A DNA stretch of 64,000 bases. Origin: an uncultured Chloroflexus sp. (lineage in GTDB: Bacteria > Chloroflexota > Chloroflexia > Chloroflexales > Chloroflexaceae). The position numbers and the translations under genes were made by a program. Below the pieces are notes generated by a model, which made no database searches, was not told the origin of the DNA, and was given only the letters and a program-made list of their open reading frames with translations. This document shows positions 53,586 to 62,036 of this stretch, one piece after another; positions within the stretch are counted from its first letter, which is position 1, and each line of letters begins with the position of its first letter. The stretch is from the NCBI RefSeq assembly GCF_937951745.1, contig NZ_CALFBQ010000048.1, positions 1 to 64,000 of the forward strand, in the 5' to 3' direction.

Positions 53586-54617
53586 TCAACCCGGTTGCGG
53601 CAATGACATCGTCACTTGCACTTCGGTGCCGGCGCCACGCCGGGTCGTGACGGTTAGTTGCGCGCCGATCAGCTCGGCCCGTTCGCGCATGCTTGTCAAC
53701 CCCCAGCTCTCGCGTCCGGCGCGCCGAACGACTTCACGCAGATCAAAGCCGGGTCCTTCATCACGGATCGACAGATGCAAGCGTCCGCCGCGAGCTAACA
53801 AGGTGACCCGAACTGGCGCGCCGCGGGCATGTTTGCGCGCATTCTGCAAGGCCTCTTGCACGATGCGGTAGAGCACGATCTCGGTTTCAGCCGGCAAGCG
53901 CGGCAACGGATCGGCTTCAAACACGACCGGATTGCTTACCGTGTCGCGGTAGCGACGGATGTATTCGTGCAGCGCCGGCACCAGACCTTGTTCTTCCAAC
54001 TTACCCGGACGGAGATCGGCGATAAAGCTGCGCACTTCACGCAAGCCCTCGCGCACGTTATCACCGAGCTGGCTAAGGATCGAGCCGAGCTGTTCCAGCT
54101 TCTGCTCTTGGAGCAGATTTTGGCAGACTTCGACCCCCATCAGTGCATTAGCCAGCACTTGCGCCGGCCCGTCATGCACTTCGCGCGCCAGTCGGATGCG
54201 CTCTTCCTCGCGACCCTTAATGACTTGCGCCCGCAACGCCTGCACCCACGGATCGGCAGCCACGCCTTCCACATTGCGGGTAAGGGTGGTGCTACTCATC
54301 TCGATTTGGCGGATAAGTTGGTCGAGTTGGCGGAGCGACCGGCGCAATTCGGCTTCAGCTTCAGCCGCGGTGGCGTGTTCGGCTCGCAATTGCTTGACCC
54401 GCGCCGCGATAGCAACGGTGGATAAGCCGTGTTCACGAGCAAACTGCTCTTGTACCACTGCTTCATCGAGTTGGCGCGAAAGTTGGCGCGCACGCTGAAC
54501 CACGCCTTCTTGCTGTTGCAAGGCGGCGTGGTAGAGTTCGCGCAATCCGGCAAGTTGGGCGGCAACAATGGCTGTAGCGCGCTCGAGAAGGGCGGCTGGC
54601 TCCGTACTCAAAGGCAT
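53586..54617 (-). CDS. DegS-like cytoplasmic sensor histidine kinase
   Basis: 343 residues, no membrane segment. A long coiled-coil sensor domain (about 5-125) is followed by HisKA_3 with the phospho-His in RIRLAREVHDGPAQVLANAL, then a HATPase domain (VQEALQNARKHA, DEGPGFD, SWGLTSMRERAELIGA). It would phosphorylate the adjacent NarL-type regulator. The start is the ATG at 54617. Confidence 0.9.
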   Translation of the reverse strand: MPLSTEPAALLERATAIVAAQLAGLRELYHAALQQQEGVVQRARQLSRQLDEAVVQEQFAREHGLSTVAIAARVKQLRAEHATAAEAEAELRRSLRQLDQLIRQIEMSSTTLTRNVEGVAADPWVQALRAQVIKGREEERIRLAREVHDGPAQVLANALMGVEVCQNLLQEQKLEQLGSILSQLGDNVREGLREVRSFIADLRPGKLEEQGLVPALHEYIRRYRDTVSNPVVFEADPLPRLPAETEIVLYRIVQEALQNARKHARGAPVRVTLLARGGRLHLSIRDEGPGFDLREVVRRAGRESWGLTSMRERAELIGAQLTVTTRRGAGTEVQVTMSLPQPG

Positions 54618-54939
54618 ACTCCCACAACCAATCGTTTTGATGGTGTAAGTATAGCACGCAACTGGCCGGCAATGAAGCAGGCAAGATGATCAAACATTCA
54701 TCTTACACCGCTTGTCCTTGCGCGCCGAGCGGTGCATGGCTGCCTTTCGTTCCTCGATGTTATTGCGAGCCGCCGCAGACGGCGAAGCGATCTCCCGCGC
54801 GGATGGGACGCCTGAGCGGGTTAGTTTCGCTGAAACGGGAGACTGCTTTGGTTGGGCGGCGCCAGCTCCGCTGGATGCCGTTGCTCCCTCGCAGACAAAG
54901 TAGCATGCGGTGACTTCTGCACGGCCTGTTGAGCCGTCG
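54618..54939. repeat. intergenic region with a copy of the dispersed GATT/GAGC-type repeat
   Basis: No gene. From about 54737 the sequence reads TTGCGAGCCGCCGCAGACGG-CGAAGCGATCTCCCGC, then GGGAGACTGCTTTGG, GGCGCCAGCTCCGCTGG and TTGCTCCCTCGCAGAC. It resembles the repeats at about 2700 and 37795. Short ORFs across it are not credible. Confidence 0.6.
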
Positions 54940-56829
54940 TCACACTACCGGCGTAAAGCCAAGCACCTCACCATAAAACGCCAGTTCGCGTTCGATGGCG
55001 GTGATAATATTTTCGGCCTTGCGGAAGCCGTGCTGTTCGCCGGGGAAGGGCACGTACTCGGTGCGGATGCCGCGCGCACGGAGCGCCTCGTACATCGCTT
55101 CTGATTGGGCCGGCGGCACTACTTTGTCTTCTAGCCCTTGAAAGAAGATGACCGGTGACCTGATCTGATGGGCATGGTAAAGTGGTGAACGAGCATGATA
55201 GAGGTCGGCTCGCTCTGGGTAGGGGCCGATCAGACGGTCAAGGTAGCGCGACTCGAACTTGTGCGTGTCGCGAGCTAGTGCCGCTAGGTCGGCGACACCG
55301 AAGTGGCTCGCCCCGGCCCGGAAGGTGTGGTGGAAGGCAAGCGCCGCCAAGACGGTGAACCCGCCAGCGCTACCGCCGGTGATCAGTAATCGTTCGGGAT
55401 CAGCTTTGCCGCTGGCCGCGAGAAACTGTGCGCCGGCGACGCAGTCTTCGACATCGACAATTCCCCATCGACCGTCGAGCAGTTCACGGTAGGCGCGGCC
55501 AAAACCGGTGCTGCCGCCATAATTCACATCGAGCACCCCAATCCCTCGGCTCGTCCAGTATTGAATCGAGAGACGCAAGGTGGGGTAGGCGGCGGCAGTC
55601 GGCCCGCCGTGGATCATTACCAGTAGTGGTGGCCGTTCCCCTTCTGGGGCGATGAAGTCAGGGTTGTGTGGCGGGTAAAAGATGCCGTAGGCGGTGCGGC
55701 CGTTGGCGCTTGGAAAGCTGATCACTTCGGGCAGTGAGAGGTACGCCGGATCAACCGGCAGCTCGCCGCTGCTCCGGATTGGTGTGAGCGCGCGGTTATT
55801 TACATCGAGCAGGAAGAGCGTTGCCGGTAGTGTTGGTGAACTGCCAATGAAGACTACACGATCACCAGCGCCATTGACAATATTGATCACCGAGACCGGC
55901 ACTTCGATTGGCTCGGCACTGCCGTCTCGCCCTATCACCACCATTTGCCAACGGCTCTGCTGGCAGAACGATGCTAGGATACGTCCGTCAGGCAACGGTA
56001 GATAGGTACGCATGCCCAACTGCCAAAGCGGCTGGCCGAACTCGGCTTCTCGCGGGTAAAGCGGGATGGCGTTGCCGTCGAGATCGAGCCGGTACAGGTT
56101 CCACCAGCCGCTGCGTTCAGCCACCACCAACAAGCTGCCATCAGCAGCCCATTCCGGCTGAAAGCACGTATCGCCGGCGCCGCCGGCTAATCGGCGCGCC
56201 GTTCCCAGACTGCCATCGGCCAAGATCGGCGCCACCCACAACTCAGCGGCGTCCCACGGCATATTGGGATGATCCCACGCCAGCCATGCCAGCCATGCCC
56301 CATCGGGACTCAGGCGCGGCGCGGCCACGAAGTCGCGTCCGGTGAGTAATGGTGTCGTCGCGCCGTTGGCTAGATCCACCGCCACCAGATAGTTCTGGGC
56401 TTCACCATCACCGCGGTGATCTTCCCCAATTGCAATCAACCGGTTATGCGCCCGATCCACAACCATTTCGGCGAAGCGTAAGCCTGCCGGTGTGCCGAGC
56501 GGTACCGGCGCCGCGCCGGGAAGCTGGCGGTAGAGGGTCTGATCACTAAACTCAACAAAGAAAACTTCACCCTGATCGACCACATAGCTGAGACCGCCGT
56601 ACTCATGAACAAGAGTACGCACGTTCATACCGGTTGGGGTCACATCGCTGATCGTGCCGTCAGCGGCACGGCGCACGAGCACATTCCGCCCACCCTCTTG
56701 CGGACGTCCTTCGATCCAGTAGATATCAGTGCCATCAATCTGCGGCCAACTGAGGCTTACCTGCTTGGCGACGAGCAGAGCGGCGGTAATCGGCGAACGC
56801 CAACTGCCGTAGGGTGCGATCTGGGCCAT
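54940..56829 (-). CDS. S9-family prolyl oligopeptidase / acylaminoacyl peptidase
   Basis: 629 residues. An N-terminal beta-propeller (about 1-360) is followed by an alpha/beta hydrolase domain with the nucleophile in TGGSAGGF (Ser near residue 486), Asp in QGLEDKVVP and His in GEQHGFRK. It cleaves short peptides or N-terminal acyl-amino acids. No signal peptide, so it is cytoplasmic. It is a single-gene unit. Confidence 0.9.
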   Translation of the reverse strand: MAQIAPYGSWRSPITAALLVAKQVSLSWPQIDGTDIYWIEGRPQEGGRNVLVRRAADGTISDVTPTGMNVRTLVHEYGGLSYVVDQGEVFFVEFSDQTLYRQLPGAAPVPLGTPAGLRFAEMVVDRAHNRLIAIGEDHRGDGEAQNYLVAVDLANGATTPLLTGRDFVAAPRLSPDGAWLAWLAWDHPNMPWDAAELWVAPILADGSLGTARRLAGGAGDTCFQPEWAADGSLLVVAERSGWWNLYRLDLDGNAIPLYPREAEFGQPLWQLGMRTYLPLPDGRILASFCQQSRWQMVVIGRDGSAEPIEVPVSVINIVNGAGDRVVFIGSSPTLPATLFLLDVNNRALTPIRSSGELPVDPAYLSLPEVISFPSANGRTAYGIFYPPHNPDFIAPEGERPPLLVMIHGGPTAAAYPTLRLSIQYWTSRGIGVLDVNYGGSTGFGRAYRELLDGRWGIVDVEDCVAGAQFLAASGKADPERLLITGGSAGGFTVLAALAFHHTFRAGASHFGVADLAALARDTHKFESRYLDRLIGPYPERADLYHARSPLYHAHQIRSPVIFFQGLEDKVVPPAQSEAMYEALRARGIRTEYVPFPGEQHGFRKAENIITAIERELAFYGEVLGFTPVV

Positions 56830-56901
56830 ACGTATTCCTTGCCAATATCAGAATGTTTCTCCTTGCATCATAACACAAAGCGCTAGATTTGGTGAATTGC
56901 A

Positions 56902-58395
56902 TTAACTTGCTCGTATGTCTGCCCGATCTGGCCGCCGCCATAGCCAATAGCCGCCAATCAGGGCATAACCTGCCAGCAACAGCCAGAGTGGGAAGGACGG
57001 CACAGCAAGCGCCGCCCATGCCGGTTGGGCCAGCACCAGCGCCGTATTGCTGATCCAGCTCAGCGGCAGCCATGCGATGATCGCTAGCCACTTGCCAAGC
57101 GGCAACCAGATCAACCCGCCGATCAATGCCGCCATTCCCAACAGCATCGCCACCGGCACTACCGGCACAATCAGGATATTGGCCAACGGTGCAACCAGCG
57201 AGAGATTACCGAAGTGGTAGAGCATCAGCGGCATTGTCAGCACTTGCGCCGCCAAGGTTGCGGTGAGCGCCTCGCGTACTGCTGCCAACGCGGGGTGTGC
57301 CAGCCAGCGCACCCCATCAAGCCAGTGTTCCACCGGTTTACCAAATGCAAACAGGCTCGCCGTAGCCAACACCGAGAGTTGAAAGCCGAGATCCCAGAGG
57401 GTATGCGGGTTGATCAACGTCAACAGCCAGCAAGTGGTCAACAACAACCGCCACGGCTCGCTCTGCCGCTCGGCGGTGCGGGCCAAGAGAGCGAGACTAG
57501 CCATCATCGCTGCCCGCACGACTGCCGCCGAAGCGCCGGTGAAACCGGCATAGATCCACATCACGGCTAGACTAAGCCAAAAGGCTGACCATGGTCGCAG
57601 GCGAGTGAGTTTGGCCAGTGCTGCCAGTGCCGCCGCGACGATGGTAAAGTTCCAGCCCGACACAACTAAGATGTGCGAGGTGCCGGTAGTAGCGAAAGCT
57701 GTGCGGGCCGCTTCCGGCAGACCGGCCTGAATACCGAGCAGAATCCCGATTGCCAGCGCCGCTTGTGGTTCGGGCAAGAGGCGCAGCACGGTACGCCGGC
57801 ACTGCTCGCGAAACTGGCTGATCTGGGCCAACCCCCACGCCGGTTCACGCGCAGCCAATGTCTTGATAGTGGTAGGCTGGTTAAGGAGCACAAAGATGTT
57901 CCGGCGCGCAAGGTAGGCGCGGTAATCAAACTCTCCCGGACGTTGGGCAGGGCGGGGCAAGGTCAGCCTACCGCTGATCTGCAAGCGATCCCCCGGATAG
58001 TACGGGGGGTAGGGTGGGGCGCGCACCAGCACACGGCCCTCTGCCGGGGCCAACTGTCCGTCAGGGCCGGCGTGAGAAACGCTGATGACCACTTGCTGGC
58101 CGGTATCATCGCGGCGTGGCTCTTCCGCAACGCCGCCGACCAGCATCACCTCATCAGCGCTAGCCCAGCGCTCGATATGGTGCGGGCCGAGCAAGGGTTG
58201 GGCAACGTGGTAGCGCATGCCACCCAGCGCCAAACACATCGCCGCCAGCGCTACCCAGCGCCAGCGGCGATGAACAACAACGACACCTACCCCCGCCGCA
58301 CCGGCTGCTAGTGCAAACCAGTGTAGCGGCAAGGCAACAACTCCAGCTAACGTGATCCCGATCAACCAACCCAGCGCCAGTCGAATCAGATTCAT
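56902..58395 (-). CDS. comEC: ComEC/Rec2 channel domain protein
   Basis: 497 residues. Membrane segments at the N-terminus, a DUF4131-type OB region (about 40-190), then the competence channel domain with ILLGIQAGLP, GTSHILVVSGWNFTIVAAAL and FQLSVLATASLFAFGKPV. The C-terminal metallo-beta-lactamase domain found in long ComEC proteins is absent; the protein ends in a membrane segment and RRPDR. It probably forms the inner-membrane DNA uptake pore. It lies upstream of the peptidase gene on the same strand with a 72-base gap. Confidence 0.85.
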   Translation of the reverse strand: MNLIRLALGWLIGITLAGVVALPLHWFALAAGAAGVGVVVVHRRWRWVALAAMCLALGGMRYHVAQPLLGPHHIERWASADEVMLVGGVAEEPRRDDTGQQVVISVSHAGPDGQLAPAEGRVLVRAPPYPPYYPGDRLQISGRLTLPRPAQRPGEFDYRAYLARRNIFVLLNQPTTIKTLAAREPAWGLAQISQFREQCRRTVLRLLPEPQAALAIGILLGIQAGLPEAARTAFATTGTSHILVVSGWNFTIVAAALAALAKLTRLRPWSAFWLSLAVMWIYAGFTGASAAVVRAAMMASLALLARTAERQSEPWRLLLTTCWLLTLINPHTLWDLGFQLSVLATASLFAFGKPVEHWLDGVRWLAHPALAAVREALTATLAAQVLTMPLMLYHFGNLSLVAPLANILIVPVVPVAMLLGMAALIGGLIWLPLGKWLAIIAWLPLSWISNTALVLAQPAWAALAVPSFPLWLLLAGYALIGGYWLWRRPDRADIRAS

Positions 58396-58481
58396 GCCAT
58401 CTTGCCTGTTGTCAAAGCAGCGGTATCATGAAGAATACTGTTTGAAAACAGGCAAAGGATTCGCAGACTAGGAGGAAACAG

Positions 58482-58952
58482 CTATGTTTCGGCTTCGACG
58501 GCTTGCTGGGCCGCTAAATCGGCGGCCAACCCATCCCGTAGTTTTAACAGCAGGCGGGTGAGCTGCTCTTGCTCTTCCGGGTCAAGCAGATTCATTCGGC
58601 GCTCGACCGCTGCGTTGTGCATTGCCAGCGCCTCGGCGCGCACCGCCGCGCCGCGCGGCGTGAGGATCAGTCGCTGCGCCCGCCGATCATCAGGATCGGG
58701 ATTGCGCCGCACTAATCCGTCGCGCTCGAGCCGATCGACGAGCCGGGTGATCGTGCTTTTGACACAGAGCAGTTTCGCACCCACATCGGTCAGTCGCTGA
58801 CCCTGCTCGAGATCAAGCTGCAACAGCAAATTGAACTCGAGCGGCGTCAGGTTGGTATGCGCTAACGCGCGTCGGTCGCCGTCATCCAGCAGGACGTAGA
58901 CATCATGGATAAGCTGGTGCGGCAAATGGGAGCGAACGTCGTGTTGTTTCAT
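58482..58952 (-). CDS. MarR-family transcriptional regulator
   Basis: 156 residues. It has a winged helix with LTPLEFNLLLQLDLEQGQRLTDVGAKL, CVKSTITRLVDRLERDGLVRR and DPDDRRAQRLILTPRG, flanked by helices for dimerisation. The start is the ATG at 58952; a longer ORF starts inside the palindrome. A perfect 12-bp palindrome TGCACATGTGCA lies 11 bases upstream of this start and is a likely binding site. The divergent neighbour is the cyclopropane synthase gene. Confidence 0.88.
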   Translation of the reverse strand: MKQHDVRSHLPHQLIHDVYVLLDDGDRRALAHTNLTPLEFNLLLQLDLEQGQRLTDVGAKLLCVKSTITRLVDRLERDGLVRRNPDPDDRRAQRLILTPRGAAVRAEALAMHNAAVERRMNLLDPEEQEQLTRLLLKLRDGLAADLAAQQAVEAET

Positions 58953-58963
58953 AATAGTAAACC

Positions 58964-58975
58964 TGCACATGTGCA
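58964..58975. promoter_or_regulatory. candidate MarR operator palindrome
   Basis: TGCACATGTGCA, a perfect 12-base dyad just upstream of the marR start in the marR-cfa intergenic region. Position and symmetry fit autoregulation. It is 138 bases from the cfa start. Confidence 0.55.
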
Positions 58976-59112
58976 ATCATTTTCTTTGCAAGCAGTATAC
59001 CGCTCTTGTAAGGGGGTGACAAGTAGTGAACTGATACCATAGGTGAATATGCGGCAAGCGACAGTTGCGAAGCACGTTCAATCGTTTGGCCTGCATCTAG
59101 AAGGAGGGTGCT

Positions 59113-60297
59113 ATGACTGAACGCGAACTGGCTTCTCTGCCAACGACAACGAATGTCGCTCGATCTAAACGGCATCGTCTTCACCGGTGGGCACGCAATT
59201 ATGCAGGAAAACTGCTCGATGCCGCCGGCATTACGGTCAATGGCTCACAACCATGGGACATTCAGGTATACGATGAGCGTCTCTACCTTCGCTGCTTGCT
59301 TAACGGCTCGCTTGGTCTTGGCGAAGCCTACATGGATGGTTGGTGGGACTGTGCGGCAATTGATGAGTTCATTTGCCGGCTCCTGCAAGTACAGGCACCG
59401 GTACAGGTAGGTTGGCTGGTGAATCTCCCACTATGGTTTGATAGCCGGTTTATCAATCGCCAGCGCGGCAAGGGTGCGTTCGTGATCGGTCAGCGCCACT
59501 ACGATATCGGGAATGATCTCTATGCCGCGATGCTCGACCGTCGCATGATCTACAGTTGTGCTTACTGGGATAGCGGTGCCCGCACGCTGGATGAAGCGCA
59601 AGAGGCGAAGCTCGATCTGATTGCGCGCAAGCTCGATCTGCAACCGGGCATGCGTGTGCTTGATATTGGGTGTGGATGGGGCGGCACGGCCCAATATCTG
59701 GCTGAACGCTACGGCGCGCATGTAGTCGGGATTACCGTCTCGCGGGAACAAGCCGCGCTGGCTCAAGAGCGTTGTCGTGGCTTGCCGGTGGAGATCCGGC
59801 TGGAAGATTACCGGCAAACACAGGGCACGTTTGACCGGATCATCTCGGTAGGGATGTTCGAGCACGTTGGTTATCGCAATTATCGTACCTTTATGCAAAC
59901 GGCGCGCCGCTTGTTGGCCGATGATGGTCTCTTGCTGTTGCACACGATCGGCACGAATGTCGCCTATCAAGGGCGCGATGCGTGGATCGAACGCTACATC
60001 TTCCCCAACTCGATGTTGCCTTCGCCGCGCTTGTTGACGGCGGCGTTCGAGGGGTTGTTTGTGCTTGAAGACTGGCACAATTTCGGTGTCAATTACGTGG
60101 CGACGCTCAAGGCATGGCATGCCAATTTCGAGCAAGCATGGCCGCAGTTGGCACACCGGTACGATGAACGTTTCTACCGCATGTGGCGCTTCTACCTGCT
60201 CACGAGCGCCGGCAGCTTTATGGCGCGGGCCAGCCAGCTTTGGCAGTTGGTGTTGTCGCCGCGTGGGGTGAAAGGTGGCTACCGGTCGATACGGTAA
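59113..60297 (+). CDS. cfa: cyclopropane-fatty-acyl-phospholipid synthase
   Basis: 394 residues. An N-terminal lipid-binding region (SLGLGEAYMDGWWDC) is followed by the HYDIGNDLYAAMLD signature, YSCAYW, the SAM motif VLDIGCGWGGTAQYLA and ISVGMFEHVGYRNY. It methylenates unsaturated acyl chains of membrane phospholipids, a stress response. A strong AAGGAGG precedes the ATG. Divergent from marR, with a palindromic repeat after the stop. Confidence 0.93.
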   Translation: MTERELASLPTTTNVARSKRHRLHRWARNYAGKLLDAAGITVNGSQPWDIQVYDERLYLRCLLNGSLGLGEAYMDGWWDCAAIDEFICRLLQVQAPVQVGWLVNLPLWFDSRFINRQRGKGAFVIGQRHYDIGNDLYAAMLDRRMIYSCAYWDSGARTLDEAQEAKLDLIARKLDLQPGMRVLDIGCGWGGTAQYLAERYGAHVVGITVSREQAALAQERCRGLPVEIRLEDYRQTQGTFDRIISVGMFEHVGYRNYRTFMQTARRLLADDGLLLLHTIGTNVAYQGRDAWIERYIFPNSMLPSPRLLTAAFEGLFVLEDWHNFGVNYVATLKAWHANFEQAWPQLAHRYDERFYRMWRFYLLTSAGSFMARASQLWQLVLSPRGVKGGYRSIR

Positions 60298-60304
60298 GGG
60301 TGTC

Positions 60305-60333
60305 GTAGAGACGTTAGATTGCAACGTCTCTAC
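60305..60333. repeat. GTAGAGACGTT palindrome between convergent cfa and GNAT genes
   Basis: GTAGAGACGTT, loop of 7, AACGTCTCTAC: a perfect 11-bp stem that overlaps the GNAT stop. It belongs with the palindromes at 41519 and 52828 and probably terminates both genes. Confidence 0.65.
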
Positions 60334-60785
60334 AACAGCCGCCGTTCCATGAACACCGTCTCGGTGATCGGGGTGGGGTAGTACGGCGCGCAGCGGGTAA
60401 AGCCGAGCGATTCGTACAGCCGGATCGCGCTGCGCATCGTGGGCAGGGTATCGAGCCGCATTAGCTCATAGCCGATTGCAGTCGCTTCTGCCACGATCTG
60501 GCTGGCGAGCCGCTGCCCTAACCCCTCGCGGCGAAACGATGGCCGCACGTACAACCGCTTCATCTCGCAGATCGTCTCGCTTAGCGGGCGCAACGCCACG
60601 CAACCTGCCGCTTCACCGGCGACGAGCGCCAGCAACAACCTGCCCTGCGGTGGCGCGTATGCACCGGGAAGCGCAGCCAGTTCTGCTTCAAACCCTTGAT
60701 AACCGAGATCAATGGGCAGGCTGGCGGCGTATTCGCGAAAGAGCGCGCGGATCGCGGCGAGTTGCTCTGGCTGTTCAGCCTGCAT
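60330..60785 (-). CDS. GNAT-family N-acetyltransferase
   Basis: 151 residues. The acetyl-CoA-binding core is ICEMKRLYVRPSFRREGLGQRLASQIVAEA (R/QxxGxG/A pattern as RREGLGQR), followed by ELMRLDTLPTMRSAIRLYESLGF, typical of small-substrate acetyltransferases. Substrate is unknown. The ATG at 60785 is preferred to 60818, because the longer form would overlap the -35 box of the tRNA promoter; neither has a strong ribosome site. Confidence 0.8.
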   Translation of the reverse strand: MQAEQPEQLAAIRALFREYAASLPIDLGYQGFEAELAALPGAYAPPQGRLLLALVAGEAAGCVALRPLSETICEMKRLYVRPSFRREGLGQRLASQIVAEATAIGYELMRLDTLPTMRSAIRLYESLGFTRCAPYYPTPITETVFMERRLL

Positions 60786-60811
60786 CACAACACCATGTAG
60801 TGAAAAACCTC

Positions 60812-60840
60812 TTGACATAGTGATTTTGATGTGCTATAGT
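60812..60840 (+). promoter_or_regulatory. promoter of the initiator tRNA gene
   Basis: TTGACA at 60812-60817, a 17-base spacer and TATAGT at 60835-60840 with an extended TG: near consensus. The tRNA begins 12 bases later. Confidence 0.85.
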
Positions 60841-60852
60841 AACAGATGGCGA

Positions 60853-60927
60853 CGCGGCGTGGAGCAGTGGCAGCTCGTCGGGCTCATAACCCGAAGGTCG
60901 CAGGTTCGAATCCTGCCGCCGCTACCA
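60853..60927 (+). tRNA. initiator tRNA-fMet (CAT anticodon)
   Basis: A 75-base cloverleaf with encoded CCA. Acceptor CGCGGCG pairs with CGCCGC, leaving C1 opposite T72 unpaired, an initiator hallmark. The D stem is GAGC/GCTC with a short loop. The anticodon arm TCGGG-CTCATAA-CCCGA has CAT and the three G:C pairs typical of initiators. The T arm is GCAGG-TTCGAAT-CCTGC. It has its own promoter and terminator. Confidence 0.92.
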
Positions 60928-60932
60928 GCTCG

Positions 60933-60967
60933 AAAGGGACACAGCAATGCTGTGTCCCTTTTATTTT
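60933..60967 (+). terminator. Rho-independent terminator of the initiator tRNA
   Basis: AAAGGGACACAGC, AAT, GCTGTGTCCCTTT, followed by TATTTTA: a perfect 13-bp stem. The core resembles the hairpin at 40316. Confidence 0.8.
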
Positions 60968-61131
60968 ACCCGAAATGTTCATGAGACACGGATTTCCACC
61001 GACGAGGACAAATGCGCACGGGTCGGGCCACCGTGCGCATCCGTAGCACCCATGCTCTCTTTCTTGACAAAACAGACTATCTTATTTAAGATTAACGCAA
61101 GAACTTGAAAACTTACGTAAGGTAGTTATCT

Positions 61132-61578
61132 ATGGCTGCTCAATCAATTTCTTCCCCACCCGCGCTCGTTGATCGCACGGCGTTGCGCGTCAATCAGGCC
61201 ACGATCATTCTGTTGCTCCTGCTCGCCTTTGCTGCCGACTATCTCTGGCTGCTCGCCTTTGTCGCTGCGGTGATGGCGCTTGGCACTATCTCGCCGGCGC
61301 TAGCGCTCTTTCAGCGCCTCTATCGCGATGTGTTGCGCCCGCTTGGTCTCCTGCGCCCCGATTTCCACCAAGAAGACCCGGCCCCTCACCGATTCGCCCA
61401 AGGGATGGGCGCAGCAGTGTTAATCGCGGCCACGCTTGCATTGTGGTTCGGCGCGCATCTGCTCGGTTGGGCGCTGGCATTGCTCGTCGTTGCGCTGGCG
61501 GCTGTGAACCTGCTCTTTGGTTTCTGCGCCGGGTGCTTTATCTTCTTTCAATTGCAACGTTTGGGGCGGTGGAAATGA
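61132..61578 (+). CDS. DUF4395-like membrane protein
   Basis: 148 residues. VDRTALRVNQATIILLLLLAF opens the protein, then APHRFAQGMGAAVL and a third hydrophobic block ending in LFGFCAGCFIFFQL. This order, and the CxGC motif near the C-terminus, match DUF4395. Family function is unknown; the Cys pair suggests redox. Its stop overlaps the ATG of a thioredoxin-like gene (ATGA), so the two likely work together. Confidence 0.75.
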   Translation: MAAQSISSPPALVDRTALRVNQATIILLLLLAFAADYLWLLAFVAAVMALGTISPALALFQRLYRDVLRPLGLLRPDFHQEDPAPHRFAQGMGAAVLIAATLALWFGAHLLGWALALLVVALAAVNLLFGFCAGCFIFFQLQRLGRWK

Positions 61579-62036
61579 TCGAGCGTCTCTTCATTATCGG
61601 CGCGCTCGCAGCCGGGCTTGGCTTGTTGTGGGTAGGGGTACGGTCTTGGCAGGCGTACCGGTTACGCATACTCGGCCAAATCCCCATCTTCGCCGGCATT
61701 GTCCCACTTGGCCGGCCAGCCGTGATCGCGTTTTCAACTCCCGGTTGCCGTGAATGCTACGCTCGCCAAGCGCCAGCGTTAGCCCAGTTGGCAGCGATGA
61801 CGGGTGAAGAGGTTGTAGTGACCACGGTATCAGCGCTTGAACATCCGCAGCTTGTCGGGCAATTGGGTATTCTCACTGCACCCGCAACCGTTGTGCTCGA
61901 TGGCAATGGCGTGGTGCGGTACGTGAATCAAGGTTTTGCCGATACTGCAACCTTGGCGCGGCAGGTGCGAGTGTTGCTGCCTCAGGCTGCGGTGCTCTCA
62001 TCTGATGCTACCTGCGCTACTTCACCAAACACCTGA
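61575..62036 (+). CDS. membrane-anchored thioredoxin-like protein
   Basis: 153 residues. One N-terminal membrane segment (about 5-22), then a thioredoxin fold with VIAFSTPGCRECYARQAP (CREC active site) and the cis-Pro region LTAPATVVLDGNGVV. It probably reduces or oxidises extracytoplasmic thiols. It overlaps the upstream DUF4395 gene by 4 bases and its 3' end overlaps the convergent MutS-like gene by 55 bases. Confidence 0.82.
   Translation: MIERLFIIGALAAGLGLLWVGVRSWQAYRLRILGQIPIFAGIVPLGRPAVIAFSTPGCRECYARQAPALAQLAAMTGEEVVVTTVSALEHPQLVGQLGILTAPATVVLDGNGVVRYVNQGFADTATLARQVRVLLPQAAVLSSDATCATSPNT

Noticed and set aside
53829-54425. 198-codon plus-strand ORF opposite the DegS-like kinase
   Set aside because: Shadow of the kinase coiled coil and HisKA_3 regions.
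60712-60984. ORFs running through the initiator tRNA
   Set aside because: They read through a clear tRNA gene, its promoter and its terminator.
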